DNA from: Xylaria sp. FL1777
Taxonomy: Eukaryota > Ascomycota > Sordariomycetes > Xylariales > Xylariaceae
Reading direction: 5' to 3'
Length of the DNA stretch: 64,000 nt
NCBI GenBank assembly: GCA_022578965.1
Contig: MU400540.1
Span: forward strand, 248,001-312,000
Every line of letters begins with the position of its first letter. Position 1 is the first letter of the stretch. Positions 46,895 to 56,995 of the stretch are shown here, piece after piece. Below the pieces are notes generated by a model. The model had not been told where the DNA came from, did not search any database, and saw nothing but the letters and a program-made list of their open reading frames with translations. A program made the position numbers and the translations under genes.

Positions 46895-48225
46895 TTAGGT
46901 GAGACGCCTGGACCGTCTTACGCTGGACCAAGATCTATTAAGACTGTCTCTCGTGTTTAGAAGTGAAAGACGGACCAATTGTATAGAGTCAAGGATAGCT
47001 ACCAAGTCTAGCACGAGTCAGAAAGGGAGGCATAGACCTTAGCAGATATAACAGATAGTTATATTCTGAATGCAAGTTAATCTCCTTGTTTTAAGTCCTA
47101 ATGCTAGCCCTTGTTATACCCCGTTAATTAATCAGCTATTAACAAATAGTTTACTTTTTTTCTCTGCATAATATTTGTTGATCCTATAGCTATTTTAAAC
47201 GTAGTTAAGTCTTATGGGAATTAAAAACAAAGAATGTCAAAAAGGGGATAGTTATATGCCTTAGCATTATAATTTGTGGCAGTTTCTTGTCCTAAACCAC
47301 TACTTGTACGGATACAGTACAATTATTTTTAGGTGTTAAAGTGATCTATTATGTTAAAACGAATATTCGTAGAAATATACGGCTGTAGTTAAGCAGAAAA
47401 TGCGTCAGTGTCATAGATTCTTGCGCATGGATGAGCTGGCCGTCTAGCCGCGGTCTACACAGAAGTAATGAATTTGAGATTGGGTATAAAGGGCCATTGG
47501 GGCCTTGGCTCTCCATACAATTGTGCTACAACAAGATACGACTAGAATTGTGCACGCGACGATGTTCGGTGCACTTGCGAAGAGTTCGTGAGAAAAATAC
47601 ACGAAAATCTCGCGTACTAGATATCAGCAATGACCACCTAATAAAAATAGCCAGGCAGTATATGTAAGCTCTCCAGCCACAATTCCTTTCAGCCACAAAT
47701 TGACAGGTACCTTACTTCAATCACCCCCACCCTTCATCACTGTCTTTTTTGTTGCCATCATTACCTCGCCGCTTCTCACAACTTTCATACCACATTATAC
47801 AGCCAACCATTCGCCTCACCGCCGCCATCAGGCGTACCTCAAAGGCTCAACCGAACCGCCGCTTGGAGTGAATGAGCGTGTCGAGGCCAGGCGTAGATTC
47901 TACCACAAAACCAACCATTTTGAAGATATAGAGACAAAGAATAACAGCAACAGGAGCAGCAGCGGCCACAATTCGTATAACTAACCCGTTCTTTTCCGCC
48001 TCACATATGAGTACGCTCTTTCCGATGAACCACAGGATTACTATTCGCGGGCCGTCTTTCGCTCCACGGCACTCTCAGTAATAGTTTGTCAGGACGCCGG
48101 AACGAGTATCAGCCCTCCGTGCTACCTGTCTTATCCGTGACAGCGATCGATTGACTGATTGATTGATCGATCGATTCCCCCTGTACCAACATATCCCACT
48201 GTATATATATACACCCCTAATGTAA
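46895..48225. other. AT-rich intergenic DNA
   Basis: No supported gene. A 94-codon frame at 47700-47984 lacks an ATG start and recognisable features. The end of the region has GATT/GATC simple repeats near 48150. Confidence 0.45.
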
Positions 48226-48332
48226 TATAGATAGATAGAGCTTGCCACGTCTGATACCCTTTAGGAGGTATGCGAAGTGGCTAGAGCCCCGTACCCGACG
48301 TTAAAGATAATCAATCAATCAATCAATCAATG
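48226..48332 (+). mobile_element. Probable LINE 3' tail with (CAAT)n end
   Basis: A short unique block (GCGAAGTGGCTAGAGCCCCG followed by TACCCGACGTTAAAGATAAT) runs directly into five to six CAAT units. A 3'-UTR-like block ending in a simple-repeat tail is the structure of 5'-truncated non-LTR retrotransposon insertions; the text resembles Tad-type tails of Sordariomycetes from memory. No reverse-transcriptase ORF is left. Confidence 0.45.
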
Positions 48333-48557
48333 TCTTATCCGTGATCGTCATCGCTGTGTAACATCTCGCCGTCTTGATCAAAAGGAGGCCGTAAAGCGAC
48401 GAGGGAAATAAATAAATAAAAAGATGGCAAAAACTATAAAGACGACGACGGGAATTTGTTTGTTTCAGAAGCGTTCAGTAAACTAGAAGGCCCATATCTT
48501 CCCGCATTCTCTGACAAAAACTGACTCGGGCTCTGAATTGGGTTGTCACTGCGATTC

Positions 48558-48875
48558 GAAGTAAATTTCACCTCGACAGAACAAGAACACATCTACCGAA
48601 TTGACTCTTTTCTACCGCCTGCTCTCTTTCCGGTTCATCTCCCAATTACTCGTACGCTATACCTCACGCCTAACAGGACGATTGATCCCCCTTTACCGCG
48701 GCTCCTTGCCATCCATCGTGCCATGGCTCACGTCCTTCACCTCTCCGCGGCAGGCCAGTACATCGATACAATACTGCGAGATGTTGAGGAGACGGGCATT
48801 GGGGCGGACGGATCTACTGACTTGAGTGGTATCCTAAAGCTCGGACTGGGTGAGTGGTTGCATGCTGCTGTTTGA
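48558..48875 (+). pseudogene. Gene fragment B: paralog of the 43.9-kb fragment
   Basis: The open frame reads EVNFTSTEQEHIYRIDSFLP, then ITRTLYLTPNRTIDPPLPRL, AIHRAMAHVLHLSAAGQYID, then TILRDVEETGIGADGSTDLS, ending at TGA 48873-48875. It shares the LYLTP, AH-x-L-x-LS-x-AG-x-YID and RD-x-E positions with the minus-strand fragment at 43869-44126 and has the longer, more typical C-terminus. No ATG starts the homologous block and no upstream exon was found, so it is a fragment or the last exon of an undetected gene. Family (HNH-nuclease-like C-terminus) is an inference. Confidence 0.5.
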
Positions 48876-50141
48876 TGCCTAGCACGAGAAGCACCAGTCT
48901 CCCATGGCCTGAGAGCTTCAAGGAGACCGGTCTCAATGGGCCGGCCAACATAGTTATTAGAACGAGCCTTCGGACCTTCCGATTCCACACCGCGCTATTC
49001 TACTAGCTCCGCCGAGTTCCGTCTATGCGACCTGATGACAGCAGGAGAAAACTACCTCTTTTCTGGACGCGAAGTGCCATCGCTCTCGAGGGGTTTGACC
49101 TCTTAGCCATGCTTCCTTACTTGAGTTGATAGTCCTTTGGAAGCGACGTGCTTACCTCCAGCTGTGCGTCGTACTTTCCGGGCGATGTCCGGGTCCCAAA
49201 CAAGGCCGCCCTTGCACTCAGGGAGCCACCCAGGGCCAGGCTATTTTAATATCTACCACGTGGAGTTGTTCACTGCGTAAGTTCATAACCCCCCTAAGGC
49301 ACTGTTTTAGGCTCTTTTCATTGCACGTTTTCGATGAGAGTTATCTGCACCGGCTTTACGTGGCTTCGCTAGTCAGCTCAATTGCGACGCAGACAGAAGG
49401 TATCCCCTTTGACCACTGTCGGGTTGGTCAATAAATATCTACAGTCGGGGACGTGTTTACGGGGTGAATTTACGAACCCCTCTGGGTACTGTTTCGGGCA
49501 CCTTGAATAAGGACAGCCTGTTTGCCCGGGCTTTTCCTACTGGAGATCGTACTTCACTGGCCAACAGTAAATGTGGCGATGAGAAAGCCGCTTTTTCGAC
49601 CGAGAAGCTGGAGGAGATGAGTCAATTTCGGCTTCTGATTGGCTAACAGCCCGCGTGGAACTGCAGTCCGCGTACTACGTAAGCCGCAGCAGCACCGGCC
49701 CACTCACGAAAAATGACAGGGGCTTATTTAGTGCAGCTTACAAACATCGGGGCCTGTCTTCACCTTCGACACTCACTTTCAGGACTAACGACGGACAACT
49801 ATAACAATGATATGCTCAATCCCTGTTAGAGTGCTCGATCAATACTGGACTAGAAACTAATTAAGTCCCGTAGATCGCGGGTATCACGGCTTCAGCGGCT
49901 CCAGAAGAGATAAGGCAGCAGCAGGTAGAGGTAAGAAAAGCCCGCCCGAGCGGACGCCGAGAAAGAAAACCAAGCGTCATTCCTATTTTCAAAGTACCGG
50001 TATATATATATACATCAGTAGAAATAGAAAATCCCATCTTATTTCCAGTCTCAGGAACCGCCATTGTGGAATTACTTGAAAAATAAAACACTTTCATCGC
50101 ACTTTTCCAGCTGTCACTGAGACAGATTCATCAGCATAATC
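48876..50141. other. Intergenic region
   Basis: 1.27 kb with no supported gene. Two similar blocks about 185 bp apart (near 49277 and 49466, both around AACCCC-CTGTTT) may be a diverged direct repeat. The NmrA-like gene promoter occupies the end, with a TACCGGTATATATATAT motif near 49995. Confidence 0.45.
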
Positions 50142-51209
50142 ATGACATCAACGAAGCAAATCCGCAGCGTGGCCCTTGTTGGTGCAAACGGCACAGTTGG
50201 CGCACCCATTCTGTCCGCCCTTCTTGCAGCTGGCCACAGGACAACCGTGCTCACCCGGTCTGGGTCAACCGCTAACTTCCCGTCCGCCGTGACAGTACAC
50301 GTCGGCGACTATAGCGATGAGGACTTCGTCTTGCGTGCTTGTAAGTAATTCTTGGAGTCGTTTGCTTTATGGGCAAATTGTAGAGGATAGCGACTTCTTT
50401 TTGTCTCAAGACCACGCCCTAGAAGTTTTCTACTCTCCAGATGCATCTTACAAAACACAATTAAGATAGACTTACTAACCCCTTCTGTTGTAGTGAAGGG
50501 TCAAGAGGTCCTCATCCTCGCCCTAGCATTCACCGCGTACGACGCGCAAATTCCATTGATTAAAGCAGCAGCTAAAACTGGCGTTTCGTACATTGTCCCT
50601 TGCGAGTTCGGGTCTGATCCCACCCATTCGAAGTTGAATGCTGAAATCCAGCTGCTGAACGTGAAGGCACCGTTCCGCAAGTTAATTGAGGACCTCGGTG
50701 TGAGTAGTTGGATTGGGGTGGTGAATAATCCTTGGGTGGAGTTCAGCATCCGCCTAGGCCTCTACGGCATCGACTTGAAGAAGAAAACCGCGGCCTTCTA
50801 TGACGAAGGCAATATCAAGTCGAACTTCACCACGCTCAAGCGGGTCGGGGAGACCCTGGCTGCTCTATTTACCCTCCCTGAGGCTGAGCTGTCCAAGCAC
50901 AAGAATGAATTCGTCTACTGTAGCTCGTTCTACGCAAGTCAGAAGGACTTCCTCGCGAGTGCAATGCGCGCCACTGGCACGACAGAGAAAGACTGGACCA
51001 TTACCAATGTCAGTACAGACAAAGTTCTGCAGGACAGTAGAGAGTCTGTTGATTCTAGGGCACACATGATGTTGCTATTTGCCCTTATGTTTAAGGAGGG
51101 ATATGGAGGTGACTACAACTCGAAAATCGTGGATTATGAGAAGCTAGGACTGGCAGCGGAAGATCTCGATGTCGTGATGAAGAGTCTTGCCCAGGAGCTA
51201 GATGCATAA
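50142..51209 (+). CDS. NmrA-like / isoflavone-reductase-like NAD(P)-binding protein
   Basis: Two exons (50142-50340, 50494-51209; 153-bp intron with GTAAGT and TTGTAG) encode 304 residues. The Rossmann fold begins at residue 7 with VALVGANGTVGAPILSALLA (GxxGxxG as GANGTVG). Exon 2 carries VLILALAFTAYDAQIPLIKA and YIVPCEFGSDPTHSKL, typical of the atypical short-chain dehydrogenases of the isoflavone-reductase/NmrA group. It is probably a cytosolic NAD(P)H-dependent reductase or a redox sensor; the substrate is unknown. No partner biosynthetic gene is next to it. Confidence 0.87.
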
Positions 51210-53494
51210 GTTCTCGGTAGTATGGCTACACCGTGGAGCACGTATCCTCTTTGCTTTTGGAGGAGCATGTTAAGAGTTCTATCACTTTATTACGGGGTCG
51301 AATCTAAATCTCATTTTTTTTGGGTTGTAAACTAATGCACTAGAAACCAATTTGTGAAGATTTAAGCGTTCGTCATTTTATGAAATGCGACCTTCTACTG
51401 TAAATACGCCCCCTATAGTTCTACAGGCTACGTAAAAAACTACCGAACCCATAACTTGGACGTGTTGCGCTTTCTCTTCCTCTCGATTCATCACTTACCT
51501 CCCCAGTACCACTAGAAGAAAAGAGCTATCTAATGATCAGGTAAAGGTTGAGAGTACTGTAGATAGTCACTGTGTACACTAGTGTGCACTAGACTAACTT
51601 TTTTTTGTAGTACTTGCTTTTGGATAGCTCAGAATTGTACCATGCCTAATGTCCGCTAGGTTGGTCGATCCGCGACGAAACAGGTTATATTTCTTCAACT
51701 AACGAGAATAGGAGGACAGCTCTCACTATCGGAAGTCGAGTGGGAAAATCCTGGCATCGGGGGTATGGCATTTAGGAATGAAGCTCACAGTCTTCCGCAT
51801 CGTGCCGCCCAATATGTTAACGCAATGTCTATATTCTATGCAGACGAATGCTTATATTTAAGACTCGTTCTCAATGTATGGAAAGGAAAGATAAATGCAA
51901 TCTATTAATATCCTTTAGCCGAGTTAACCCCCCCTTTCATAGCAATTTCCGGCGCTTAATCTTACTGCCGCTCCTCAGAGAAGCAGTTCAAATTTGTACC
52001 AGTCTGTGAAAACCCTATATTGACATACATACGTCATAATCGTCCCAACTTATCCATCTACGTCTCCGAAGCCAATTCCAAATTCCTGGAATATCCCGCC
52101 CATCCTGTTAGTTCATTCTAACTGCAGATTTTCCGGCAAACACAATTTCTTCGACAAGCCGCGTCTTGGCTACGGTTTTCCCCATTCCTGCCACATGAAG
52201 GTCTTTTTGGACTGGCGGAGCATGGGCCGTAACAGAAACTCAGTACCGAGCAATTTCCGAGTGAGTTGGGAGCATCAAGGCTGACGCTCGCGTGTGACAC
52301 AGGCATAATGAAAAGGGTTGTATAGATTATGGCAACCCCAACTCCAAGAATTATGACAGACTGGAGAAGTATGGTTATCTTCGGTTCGTCGTCGGATAGT
52401 ACGCTGAAGTTCAAAAGATACTCCACGTACCTTCTTGATGCTCGATGACGACTTGACTCCTTTGTATAGCATAGCTTAAAGCACATATGATTAGAAAGAG
52501 ATCGTACTAGTAGATATACTGAGAAATATAACTTTAGGAAGAATTTTAGTTTTGTAGAAGAGATTGGAAGGGGCGGGGTGTCAATAATAATGTAGTTGAA
52601 AATTGGTGGCTGAAGTCGCATGTCTTGTGTAACAGAAAATTAATTTCCTTCGAGATAGAATGATCCTGTTAGCATAGACGGCTACTAAATATGAATAGGG
52701 TTCCTCGTCCTATTAATATAAAATATCCTCGCCCTCGACTAGCATAATCAGCTGGGATAATTATTCGTGAATTCCATTAGCTCCTCGCTATAGTGGTGTC
52801 TCAGCAACGCAAATTTGAGGATCTCTCTTGCTATTTTTAACTTCTAAGTTGTGATTAGCTTGCGTGTCACTTGTTGGTGGCCAAGAAATTCGTGAACTTG
52901 ATTCATGAGTTGTCAGAAGTTAGCAAGTTCCCATCACATGACCTGCCAATCCATCATGATCTCGAGAACGGGACACAATTTTACTGAGGTGTTTTTTATT
53001 TCTCTCTTCTTTTTTTCTTTGCTCGTAGTAAAGTGTTTCTAAGAGGAGTAGATTTGTGAACCTACTATACTTCCCTAAGAAGTAAAAAGTCTTAGGACTT
53101 TTCTGGTCCTTCGCATGAGTGCAGAAGATTTTGGTAACAATCTAGCCCCTTCCTTTGCTCGGAAAGACACCACGGCACAAATGTACAATATATTTTCCCT
53201 CTTTACCTTCACCTTTTGAAACAATAAAATCCTTGAGTAAATATAAAATTGGCGCTAGGGAATAACACCATCCACAATTGATCGAGCTGAGCCCAATATC
53301 ATTCGGTACAAGCCTGCGCGATTCTTGCTCCTAGGAGAGGTATTGGAACTAACGCGAAGAGCCTTGAGTACTCTGCCATGTAGAAAGGTCTATGTGTCTG
53401 GGGGCCTTCCAAAAGATGGCAGAAGCCAAAGTAGCTAGTAGGTTACGAGGCTGCCTCTTATATTCCGAAGACTTTATCTCTGAGTCTTAGAATA
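51210..53494. other. 2.3-kb intergenic region, AT-rich in part
   Basis: No supported gene. The longest minus-strand frame (52118-52621) lacks a convincing start and family features. The region from 52.6 to 53.3 kb is AT-rich. Confidence 0.5.
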
Positions 53495-55072
53495 TCACGG
53501 TCTGGTAACCGAAATGGATCCAAATTTCGCAGCCGCATTAAAGACTCTTACGCCGTTCGCTCCAGTCGCAAACGACTCATCGGTAAACGTGATTTTAGGA
53601 TCGTTCATATCGTTCACGAAAATCGTGATCTCAGCCCCTACAGCCACTACTCTCACATGATATTCCTCTCCCATGGACATATTCATCTTCGTCTGGGCCA
53701 AGTCAGTAAAAGTCCCAAGGTCAGCTTTGCCAAGCGTAATGACCCCCGTAGGCGAAATAGCCGCCTTGTATCCCTTATACTTGTGTGTTTTGGCTGAGAG
53801 CTCCGTCACGCGAAAGAGTAAACCCGGGTGTCCGTTCCCATCGACGGTCGCCACTGTGGCGTCGAACACGAGATCCGAAAAGTTTGTGTCAAGCATGGCC
53901 ATGCCGCCCCCAGTATTCTTAACCGTGAGATGCTGATCTTCTACTGACCATTGCCCACCGTATGTAGTCCAGTCAAGCATCCGTCCGTCGGCAAAATTAT
54001 CCTTAACAAGCATGGTTATCGGCTGGATTGTCCCGTCCTTGTTGAAGTATATACGGTCGTATGCGAGAATACGACGGTGTTCTTCGGTTTCGCTTAGCGG
54101 TTGGCGGTGGTACAGAATATACCAAATATCTGTGCTCGCGACGTGGATAACGCTGTGATGACCAACCCCTTTAGCGACTGCACTATCTTGCTGTAGCAGC
54201 TTAGCTCGCCGCTCGAAAGGACCTAGGGGATTATCCGCCATCGCGTATGAGATACAGCAATCGGTTCTTGCCCGAGAGCCTTCGGACCACATAAAGTAGT
54301 AAACGCCGTTGCGTTTAACAATTTTTGAACCTTCTGTATAGTTCTTTGGCGTAATCCCCTTGAACATCGTGCCATCATCGAAAGTCCCGATGGAAATCAT
54401 GTCTTTGTTGAGCATAGCTACGTTAGCGTGAGAATGCCCCCCGTAATATATATAGGCCTTGCCATCGACATCATCGATAAAAACATCTGGGTCATTGGGC
54501 TGGGCATCATTGTGGTAGCGGCGAATAAGCGGCTTGCCTATTGCGTCGACATAGGGTCCCTCTGGTTTGTCTGCCACTGCAACGCCGATACCGCCCACTA
54601 CCTCGATATCGTCTTCCTGGATGTCATTGGCACTGAAATATATATAATATTTCCCATTCCGTGTGATTGGTGTCGGAGCCCGCAGTGCCTTTGTGGCCCA
54701 GGCCAGGTTAGCTATTGTTAGGACATTGGGATGTTTAGTCCATTTGACCAAGTCCGGGCTGGAAAATGCATCTATGTATGTTTGTCCTTCGGGTGTGTAT
54801 GAAGCCGTCGCGTACACCCAGAATACTCCGTCGTAAACCGCCGAGCCCGGGTCCGCGTACCAGCCTTCTACGAAGGGATTCCCAGCCTCTGAAGTGGTGT
54901 AATCGAGTGCAGGCTCCGCTTGTAAAGTACTAACGAATTTAGACTTGCCGACACCCATAGTGATGTTTGAAGAAACCCATCGACACCGAAGATCGAAGAA
55001 CGGATGCCCGAGCAGCTGGACATTGTATGAAATTCCATACTGGGTGGACGCGGGGCCATTTATCAATACCAA
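53495..55072 (-). CDS. Glycoside hydrolase family 43 protein with C-terminal beta-sandwich
   Basis: GH43 enzymes cleave arabinan or xylan side chains. The 525-codon frame contains the five-bladed propeller residues: a base aspartate in GWYADPGSAVYDG, the pKa-modulating aspartate in NDPDVFIDDVDG and the acid glutamate in EGSKIVKRNGVYYFMWSEGS. Near residue 360 begins a laminin-like/CBM66-type domain (DNFADGRMLDWTTYGGQWSV). The N-terminus is abnormal: no ATG occurs until residue 39 (base 54958), and sequence just before the GH43 start (LQAEPALDYTTSEAGNPFV) is where a signal peptide should end. A TTTTAACAG acceptor at 55075-55077 suggests an upstream exon, but no coding exon with a signal sequence was found. 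The frame is otherwise intact. Confidence 0.85.
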   Translation of the reverse strand: MVLINGPASTQYGISYNVQLLGHPFFDLRCRWVSSNITMGVGKSKFVSTLQAEPALDYTTSEAGNPFVEGWYADPGSAVYDGVFWVYATASYTPEGQTYIDAFSSPDLVKWTKHPNVLTIANLAWATKALRAPTPITRNGKYYIYFSANDIQEDDIEVVGGIGVAVADKPEGPYVDAIGKPLIRRYHNDAQPNDPDVFIDDVDGKAYIYYGGHSHANVAMLNKDMISIGTFDDGTMFKGITPKNYTEGSKIVKRNGVYYFMWSEGSRARTDCCISYAMADNPLGPFERRAKLLQQDSAVAKGVGHHSVIHVASTDIWYILYHRQPLSETEEHRRILAYDRIYFNKDGTIQPITMLVKDNFADGRMLDWTTYGGQWSVEDQHLTVKNTGGGMAMLDTNFSDLVFDATVATVDGNGHPGLLFRVTELSAKTHKYKGYKAAISPTGVITLGKADLGTFTDLAQTKMNMSMGEEYHVRVVAVGAEITIFVNDMNDPKITFTDESFATGANGVRVFNAAAKFGSISVTRP

Positions 55073-56473
55073 TCCTGTTAAAAGAGGGGGTTTCTCAAAT
55101 GGTACCCTATGTGCTTGGCTAAATACGCACTTAAAAGCCTAATTGCTTGAAGTACCGTACACGGAACAGGAAACCATTCTGTGTCCGAGGAGCTAAAACG
55201 AACGGTGACAAAAGCCAGCGTCTAGCAAATTTGTAGATCTCTTCGACTAACCGCCGGTCCTGACATTTATTTGCATATTTAGTATGAACCTTGCTTCTCA
55301 AGTGAAATTCATTACAGCATACATCCTATGCAGTCAAATTTATATCTCCAATTTCTCAACTTCTCAATTTCAGCAACGACATCAAGAGAGCCAGCGAAGA
55401 TGGACTGACTCCTGTTGTGAACCGTGAACTTTGCCCTGCCACAACTATTCAAAATATTTATGTTTAACATTTCACAGACTTATAATGGCACTCACATTGA
55501 AGTCTGTATTTATCACTCAGCTATACTACATCCTAGCGCCGCCTATCAGCGCTACCTGGTATCCTTCCTAAATTATGGGTAATTATGCTTTGATAATATA
55601 CCGGTACTACCGGTAGGGTATATCATTATAGCTTGCCATCCTGGCCTGCTTACTACTTACCACCTAAAGGGGCAGCTCCAATGTTAGTTAAAGCATCTCC
55701 GAGCCGAGCCAAATACCGATGTAGTACAAAATCGGCTCTTTCAGTGACCCCATGCAGCGGCCAACGTTGCCCGTGACAGATGTCGATCCATAGATTTATC
55801 CTAGACGACGTACATGGAAAAGCACGCAAAAATTGATTGCAACATCGAACACTCAGTACTGCGTACGACGTCCCCTGGTAACTCAGTCTAGCGATGCGGC
55901 GGTCTGTCTTCTTTGACCGCCCTTTAGTCCCAGCCACAGGCTCTCTCTGTCGGCTTTGTCCTACCGAAGCACTGTATTGTAGAAACGGAACCATGGAGTG
56001 TGCCACAGCCAGAACTGCCTTCTGCCTCTCTGTCGGTCTAAATCGGTTTCCCTCGCAACCTTATTATGGAAGTCGAATTGTGGGACATGTACGTCTACAG
56101 GCTCGCCTCAGGAGTCAGCTCTGCTTTCACGCCTACGAAACGAATCACTTTGGCGGGAAGAATTTCTCGCTGACTGTGCTTTTATTTGGTGTTAAGGCTA
56201 CCAGACAACTTTTATCCACGTAAACACTGCTATACTTTATAATTTTTCAACCCGTTTCAAAGAACATACTACTAACACCCCTCCCCCTTTCAGCTATTAA
56301 TGGGGAAACCTGCCGCCACAAATAGGGATTATGTGACGCGTTATCTAGAATGAATATGGACATAGATGTCAGATATCTTTCATCATTCTGTTTGAATTGA
56401 AGCTCTCTATTATAAGGGGGTGATGAGTAAGCAAGTTGAACTCTGAGCTCTCAATCAAAACGGCCGTGGTCGT
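55073..56473. other. Intergenic region
   Basis: 1.4 kb without a supported gene. It has a 35-bp imperfect palindrome built on TACCGGTA at about 55597-55626. Confidence 0.5.
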
Positions 56474-56995
56474 TTAAAGCTTGGCTGCACCAGCAGTGTA
56501 TTTGGGCCCGACATAGTAGCCCGTAGCCGTGGGAACAGGCGAGGCCGAGGAGGTGCTGCCAGGAGCAGTCGTCTCCGCGCAGAGGTTGCCCGTTGCAGTG
56601 AAGTAGAAGTCGAGCGCGCTGGTCAGGCTAGCGACCTCAGCTGCCGGAGAACAGTCCGTGATGAAGGCCACAAGGTCGGCACTATAGGTAGCGCCTATCT
56701 CAAGAAGTTCGGCGCCGTAGGTCTTAAAGTCGGGTAAAAGTGAGGGAGGCAGCTCTGCGGCGAGGGAGCAAAGTTCTTCCTTATGGGCTTCGAAATCAAT
56801 GGCGGTAAGCGGAGCCGAAGGAGGTAGAGAGTTCTCGGAAAGGTAAGAGAGGATTGCGGCAGGTGTTGGAGGAGCCACCTCGTATAATTCAGAGAGAAAG
56901 GAACTATCCACTGAGGAACAGTATGCACTATCAGATTTCTGAGAAAGTGCAGAGCCCGTGAGAGCGGCTATAGCGAGGAATTTGGTGGCATACAT
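56474..56995 (-). CDS. Small secreted protein, infection-structure-specific-protein-like
   Basis: Single exon, 173 residues from ATG 56995, chosen because it begins a clear signal peptide MYATKFLAIAALTGSALSQ. An upstream in-frame extension (to 57094) has no signal character. The mature protein is Ala/Ser/Pro-rich and helical with four cysteines (AYCSS, EELCSL, ITDCSP, GNLCAE), enough for two disulphides. The tail SASPVPTATGYYVGPKYTAG is Ser/Thr/Pro-rich and may be O-glycosylated. The pattern is that of secreted proteins named infection-structure-specific in plant pathogens; that name is from memory and the function is unknown. Confidence 0.75.
   Translation of the reverse strand: MYATKFLAIAALTGSALSQKSDSAYCSSVDSSFLSELYEVAPPTPAAILSYLSENSLPPSAPLTAIDFEAHKEELCSLAAELPPSLLPDFKTYGAELLEIGATYSADLVAFITDCSPAAEVASLTSALDFYFTATGNLCAETTAPGSTSSASPVPTATGYYVGPKYTAGAAKL

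Noticed and set aside
47700..47984. 94-codon frame with hydrophobic start
   Set aside because: Begins at TTG rather than ATG, no family features, AT-rich repeat surroundings.
52118..52621. 167-codon minus-strand frame with a hydrophobic segment and Cys-rich end
   Set aside because: Cys-rich end has no signal peptide and the frame has no conserved motif; kept as unproven.
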